64,000 nucleotides of DNA from Ottowia flava. GTDB lineage: Bacteria; Pseudomonadota; Gammaproteobacteria; Burkholderiales; Burkholderiaceae_C. Position numbers and translations under genes: made by a program. Positions within the stretch are counted from its first letter, which is position 1. Every line of letters starts with the position of its first letter. The DNA is taken from the NCBI RefSeq assembly GCF_042680565.1, contig NZ_JBHUEJ010000019.1, positions 248,001-312,000 of the forward strand, in the 5' to 3' direction. This document shows, in pieces, positions 60,478 to 64,000 of the stretch. The notes under the pieces were generated by a model. That model was not told the DNA's origin and made no database searches. It saw only the letters and a program-made list of their open reading frames with translations.

Positions 60478-61485
60478 ATGTCAAAGCTCAAACCCGCCCC
60501 CCTGCCACCCGATACGGTGATCGGTGGGTACCGCGTGGTGCGCCGCCTGTCGGCCGGGGGCTTCGGCGTGGTTTACCTGGCGGTGGACAAGGAAGGTCAG
60601 CAGGTCGCGGTCAAGGAATACCTGCCGTCGGCGCTGACCATGCGCGAACCTGGTGAACTGGTGCCACACGTCGCGCCCGAGAAGCTCTCGCTGTACCGAT
60701 TGGGCCTGAAGAGTTTCTTCGAGGAAGGGCGCTCGCTCGCGCAGATTTCGCACCCCTCGGTGGTGAGCGTGCTCAACTTCTTCCGCCAGAACGAGACCGT
60801 GTACATGGTGATGAATTACCTGGAGGGCGCCAGCCTGCAGGATTTCATCGTGACCGCGCGCGACCTGAAGAAGCAGAAGGTGTTCCGCGAGTCGACCATC
60901 CGCTCGTTGTACGACGAGATTCTGCGTGGCCTGCGCATCGTGCACCAGCACAAGATGCTGCACCTGGACCTGAAGCCCGCCAACATCATGATCACCGACG
61001 ACAACCGGGCGGTGATGCTGGATTTTGGCGCGGCGCGCGAGGTGCTGAACAAGGAAGGCAACTTCACCCGCCCGATGTACACGCCCGGTTTTGCCGCCCC
61101 CGAGATGTACCGGCGCGACTCCACGATGGGGCCGTGGACCGACATCTACGCCATCGGCGCCTGCATCTATTCGTGCATGCAGGGCTACCCGCCCAATGAT
61201 GCGCCGCAGCGTCTGGAAAAGGATCGCCTGGCGCTGTCGCTGACTCGCCTGCGCGGCGTGTATTCGGACAACCTGATCGAGGTGGTCGAGTGGTGCATGT
61301 CGCTTGATCCGCTGTCGCGCCCCCAGTCGGTGTTTGCGCTGCAAAAAGAGCTCAGCCGCGAGGGCGAGCGCCAGTACACCAAGCTCACTGTGGGTGAGAA
61401 GGTGCGTCTGCAGTTCGACAACATGCTGAACGACACCAAGAAGAACCTGAAGCGCGCGACCCGCATGGGCACGCACCAGAAGTAG
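60478..61485 (+). CDS. Hanks-type serine/threonine protein kinase
   Basis: This is a 335-residue bacterial Ser/Thr kinase with a single kinase domain and no transmembrane segment. The Gly-rich loop is SAGGFGVVYL near 25, ATP-binding Lys46 is in VAVKEYLPSA, the catalytic loop is HLDLKPANI with Asp164, and the metal Asp182 is in LDFGAA. YTPGFAAPEMYRR marks the activation segment end. After the kinase fold, a short basic C-terminal tail follows (KKNLKRATRMGTHQK). A PP2C phosphatase gene follows 16 bp later, so the pair likely controls the phosphorylation of shared targets. Confidence 0.93.
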   Translation: MSKLKPAPLPPDTVIGGYRVVRRLSAGGFGVVYLAVDKEGQQVAVKEYLPSALTMREPGELVPHVAPEKLSLYRLGLKSFFEEGRSLAQISHPSVVSVLNFFRQNETVYMVMNYLEGASLQDFIVTARDLKKQKVFRESTIRSLYDEILRGLRIVHQHKMLHLDLKPANIMITDDNRAVMLDFGAAREVLNKEGNFTRPMYTPGFAAPEMYRRDSTMGPWTDIYAIGACIYSCMQGYPPNDAPQRLEKDRLALSLTRLRGVYSDNLIEVVEWCMSLDPLSRPQSVFALQKELSREGERQYTKLTVGEKVRLQFDNMLNDTKKNLKRATRMGTHQK

Positions 61486-61501
61486 GCCAACGATCCGTTC
61501 G

Positions 61502-62410
61502 ATGAAATTCTCGGTGTTTCAGCTGAGCCGCCGCGGCGGCCGTGAGAAGAACGAAGACCGCATGGGCTACAGCTACACGCGCGACGCGGTACTGTTCCTG
61601 CTGGCCGATGGCATGGGGGGCCACCCCGAGGGCGAGATGGCGGCGCAGATCGCACTGCAGACGCTCTCCAGCCTGTTCCAGCGCGACGCCAAGCCGGATT
61701 TGCCATCGGCGCAGAGCTTTCTGGCCAGCGGCGTGATGGCCGCGCACCACCAGATCATCCGCTACGCCAGCGAACGCGCCATGATGGACACGCCACGCAC
61801 CACGCTGGTGGCCGGTCTGATCCAGGAAGGCGAGCTGCACTGGGCGCACTGCGGCGATTCGCGCCTGTACGTGGTGCGCGATGGCGAGTTGCTGTCGCGC
61901 ACGCGCGACCATTCCTACATCGAGGCGCAAGCCAAAGCCGGCGCCGACATTGAAGGCGTCAACCGCAACGTGCTGTTTACCTGCCTGGGCTCCACTGTGC
62001 GGCCGATGTTCGACGTGGCGGGGCCGCTGAAGCTGCGCGAAGGCGACAAGCTGCTGCTGTGCTCCGACGGCCTGTGGGGCAGCGTGGAGGACGAGGACAT
62101 CGTCAACACCTTGTCGTCGGTGCCGGTGGCGGACGCCGTGCCCGCGCTGGTCGAGCAGGCTTTGCTCACGGCGGGCGACCACTCCGACAACGTCACCGTC
62201 ATCGCGCTGGAATGGGAAACGCCCGCCGAGTCGCAGTTCCAGCCCAGCGGCTTCACCGAAACCCAGATGATGGGCGACGAGGTGTTTGCGTCCACCATCC
62301 AGTCCGGTGGGCTCGACCCGCTGCTGGACGAGCTGGACGACGACGCCATCGAGCGCTCCATCGCCGAGATTAACGACGCCATCCAGCGCTCGGCTTCACG
62401 CAAGCGCTGA
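61502..62410 (+). CDS. PP2C-type serine/threonine phosphatase
   Basis: This is a 302-residue metal-dependent phosphatase. PP2C motifs are visible: NEDRMGY near 19, LLADGMGGHPEGE near 34 with the metal-binding Asp, HCGDSRLYVV near 118, DHSYIEAQ, and LLLCSDGLWGSVEDEDI near 185. GDHSDNVTVIALEW near 225 supplies the last metal Asp. The C-terminal 60 residues are acidic and probably flexible. It follows the kinase gene by 16 bp and would reverse its action. A terminator-like hairpin follows. Confidence 0.93.
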   Translation: MKFSVFQLSRRGGREKNEDRMGYSYTRDAVLFLLADGMGGHPEGEMAAQIALQTLSSLFQRDAKPDLPSAQSFLASGVMAAHHQIIRYASERAMMDTPRTTLVAGLIQEGELHWAHCGDSRLYVVRDGELLSRTRDHSYIEAQAKAGADIEGVNRNVLFTCLGSTVRPMFDVAGPLKLREGDKLLLCSDGLWGSVEDEDIVNTLSSVPVADAVPALVEQALLTAGDHSDNVTVIALEWETPAESQFQPSGFTETQMMGDEVFASTIQSGGLDPLLDELDDDAIERSIAEINDAIQRSASRKR

Positions 62411-62425
62411 CCGGTGGCCGCCGCC

Positions 62426-62468
62426 GCGCGCCCGGCCCAGCCGGGTCGCGGCGCTTTCTTTTTTTGCG
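62426..62468 (+). terminator. Imperfect terminator after phosphatase gene
   Basis: CGCCGCGCGCCCGG pairs with CCGGGTCGCGGCG with one mismatch or bulge, followed by CTTTCTTTTTTTG. It precedes rph. Confidence 0.65.
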
Positions 62469-62482
62469 AGCAGAATTTGCCT

Positions 62483-63217
62483 ATGACCACCCACACCATT
62501 CCGTCCATCGCTACCCGCGCGCCCGACCAGCTGCGCACCGTGCGCATTCAGCGCGGCTTCACCATGCACGCCGAAGGCTCGGTGCTGATCTCGGTCGGCA
62601 ACACCCAGGTGCTGTGCACCGCGTCCGTCGAAGAAAAGGTGCCGCCACACAAAAAGGGCAGCGGTGAAGGCTGGGTGACGGCCGAGTACGGCATGCTGCC
62701 GCGCGCCACCAACACCCGCGGCAGCCGCGAGGCGGCGCGCGGCAAGCAGACGGGGCGCACGCAGGAAATCCAGCGCCTGATCGGCCGCAGCCTGCGTGCC
62801 GTGTTCGATTTGAAGAAGCTGGGCGAGCGCACCATCCACCTCGACTGCGACGTGATCCAGGCCGACGGCGGCACGCGCTGCGCCAGCATTACGGGCGCCT
62901 ACGTGGCGGCGCAGGACGCCGTCAGCTGGCTGCTGGCGCGCGGGCTGATCGCCGAATCGCCGGTGCTGCACCCGGTGGCGGCGGTGTCGGTCGGCATCGT
63001 GCAGGGTCTGCCGGTGCTGGACCTCGACTACGCGCAGGATTCGGCCTGCGACACCGACATGAACGTGGTGATGACCGGCGCGGGCCACTACGTCGAAGTG
63101 CAGGGCACGGCCGAGGGCGCGGCGTTTTCCCGCGCCGAGATGGACCGCCTGCTGGAACTGGCCGAAAAAGGTATTGGCGAGTTGATTGCCATGCAGAAAC
63201 AATCGCTACTGATTTGA
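62483..63217 (+). CDS. rph: Ribonuclease PH
   Basis: RNase PH trims tRNA 3' ends by phosphorolysis. The 244-residue protein shows RAPDQLRTVRIQRGF near 14, GEGWVTAEYGMLPRATNTRGSREAARG with the phosphate-binding Arg (outlined by YGMLPRATN and TRGSRE), TQEIQRLIGRSLRA, and DCDVIQADGGTRCASITGA near 130. Asp residues near 174-180 lie in LDLDYAQDSACDTDMNVVM. The ATG at 62483 is used; an upstream in-frame region carries no homology. The stop lies just inside a dispersed repeat that separates it from rdgB. Confidence 0.96.
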   Translation: MTTHTIPSIATRAPDQLRTVRIQRGFTMHAEGSVLISVGNTQVLCTASVEEKVPPHKKGSGEGWVTAEYGMLPRATNTRGSREAARGKQTGRTQEIQRLIGRSLRAVFDLKKLGERTIHLDCDVIQADGGTRCASITGAYVAAQDAVSWLLARGLIAESPVLHPVAAVSVGIVQGLPVLDLDYAQDSACDTDMNVVMTGAGHYVEVQGTAEGAAFSRAEMDRLLELAEKGIGELIAMQKQSLLI

Positions 63218-63264
63218 TAGCTAGCTGCGCAGGTTGCTGTAGGGCTGGAGCCATATTTATATGA
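63206..63264 (+). repeat. Dispersed repeat between rph and rdgB, copy 20
   Basis: It reads TTGATAGCTAGCTGCGCAG, then CTGTAGGGCTGGAG, then ATATTTATATGAAA. It contains the rph stop and its end reaches the rdgB ATG. Confidence 0.9.
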
Positions 63265-63863
63265 AAATCGTACTGGCGTCCAACAACGCGGGCAAGCTTG
63301 CCGAATTGCAGACGCTGTTGGCCCCTTTGGGCATGCAACTCGTGCGCCAGGGCGACCTGGCCATCGGCGAAGCGCCTGAGCCGTACCGCACCTTTGTCGA
63401 AAACGCGTTGACCAAGGCGCGCCACGCCGCGCGCGAAAGCGGCCTGCCCGCCATCGCCGACGACGCCGGCCTGTGCGTCGACGCGTTTGGTGGCTTGCCG
63501 GGCGTGGACACGGCGTACTACGCCACGCAGTTCGGCTACGACAAGGGCGACGCCAACAACGTGCGCGCGCTTCTGGAGCAGATGCAGGGCGTCGACCACC
63601 GCCGCGCCGCCATGGTCAGCACCCTGGTCGCGCTGCGCAGCGCCGACGACCCCGAGCCGCTGATCGCCGTCGGCCGTGTGGTGGGCGAAATCGCCCGCGC
63701 GCCAACGGGCGAAGGCGGCTTTGGCTTCGACCCCATCATGTTTCTGCCCGAACTCGGCAAGACCTTTGCCGAGCTGCCCCCGGACGTCAAACATGCCCAC
63801 AGCCACCGCGGCCACGCCAGCCGCGCCATGATCACGCTGATGCGCGAGCGCTGGCTGGGCTGA
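63261..63863 (+). CDS. rdgB: XTP/dITP diphosphohydrolase (RdgB/HAM1)
   Basis: RdgB hydrolyses non-canonical purine nucleotides such as XTP and dITP to keep them out of DNA. The 200-residue protein begins MKIVLASNNAGKLAELQTLL (SNNxGK motif). FVENALTKARHAARESGLPAIADDAGLCVDAFGG is outlined by FVENALTKAR and ADDAGLCVD, which carries the catalytic Asp and the metal site. GGFGFDPIMFLPELGKTFAEL closes the base pocket. The dispersed repeat ends at the ATG, so its ribosome binding site is poor. hemW follows. Confidence 0.95.
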   Translation: MKIVLASNNAGKLAELQTLLAPLGMQLVRQGDLAIGEAPEPYRTFVENALTKARHAARESGLPAIADDAGLCVDAFGGLPGVDTAYYATQFGYDKGDANNVRALLEQMQGVDHRRAAMVSTLVALRSADDPEPLIAVGRVVGEIARAPTGEGGFGFDPIMFLPELGKTFAELPPDVKHAHSHRGHASRAMITLMRERWLG

Positions 63864-63940
63864 CTCCACCGGGCTGTGCGGCGCAGGGCTTTGCCTGCGG
63901 GCACGCGACCTCCGCGCGCCAAGCCACCGACAATCGCGCC

Positions 63941-64000
63941 ATGCCCCACGATATTCAGCACTACATGCGGCCCGGCACGCTGCAGTTGCCGGCGCTGCCG
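63941..64000 (+). CDS. hemW: HemW N-terminus (radical SAM haem chaperone), cut by window edge
   Basis: Only the first 20 codons are present, reading MPHDIQHYMRPGTLQLPALP. This is the short leader seen before the radical SAM domain of HemW in Comamonadaceae, and the position after rph-rdgB fits HemW (formerly annotated as coproporphyrinogen III oxidase-like). The diagnostic CxxxCxxC motif lies beyond the window, so the call rests on gene order and the leader sequence. Confidence 0.6.
   Translation, partial: MPHDIQHYMRPGTLQLPALP

Overview
The window looks like chromosome of a high-GC betaproteobacterium of the order Burkholderiales, most likely family Comamonadaceae (Acidovorax/Ottowia-like). 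The reasons are the very GC-rich codon use, gene orders such as bamC-dapA, parE-transglycosylase-parC, surE-pcm-nlpD, leuC-entericidin-leuD-leuB and yicC-kinase-phosphatase-rph-rdgB-hemW, and a short dispersed repeat with the core TAGCTG(S)(Y)TGCGCAG. The placement is inferred; no 16S gene or other decisive marker is present.

Layout. 1-3.1 kb (minus): end of a metallo-beta-lactamase-fold gene, bamC, dapA, a methyltransferase. 3.2-8.9 kb (plus): parE, a lytic transglycosylase, parC and a small membrane protein, followed by a broken polysaccharide deacetylase. 9.9-15.7 kb: a DUF4124 protein and a quinone oxidoreductase (minus), then surE-pcm-nlpD and rlmD (plus). 15.8-18 kb: a LysR regulator divergent from a YeiH-type transporter, then an IS5-family relic. 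18.3-26.3 kb: hydroxybutyrate dehydrogenase, a secreted orphan protein, a class III aminotransferase with a TAXI-type TRAP transporter, and an orphan protein behind a perfect FNR-type box. 26.4-35.4 kb: truC and yaaA head to head, a 2OG-Fe(II) oxygenase, a hydrolase, queF, an enoyl-CoA isomerase/hydratase, an HNH protein, a P-loop kinase, a DHA2 exporter and OmpW. 35.4-41.7 kb: two acyl-CoA dehydrogenases coupled to yceH, then purN and rsmB. 40.8-44.6 kb: a TIGR03915/TIGR03916-like putative DNA repair pair and a fatty acid desaturase. 44.7-50.1 kb: yigZ and the leucine genes with their LysR neighbour. 50.1-52.1 kb is mostly gene-poor: repeats, a methyltransferase, and the relic of a secreted S8 protease.

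52.15-59.27 kb is a complete four-gene Wadjet-type (JetABCD) anti-plasmid system on the minus strand: a kleisin-like protein, a small winged-helix partner, an SMC-like ATPase and a toprim nuclease. It lies directly downstream of yicC, contains no copies of the dispersed repeat, and is flanked by decayed DNA, so it looks like an accessory insertion. The window ends in a housekeeping block: yicC, a Ser/Thr kinase with a PP2C phosphatase, rph, rdgB and the first 20 codons of hemW.

The other striking feature is the dispersed repeat itself, about 50-65 bp long, with roughly 20 copies in both orientations. Most sit between genes, some supply start or stop codons, and five lie in frame inside otherwise intact genes (parC, rlmD, yceH, rsmB and a LysR gene).
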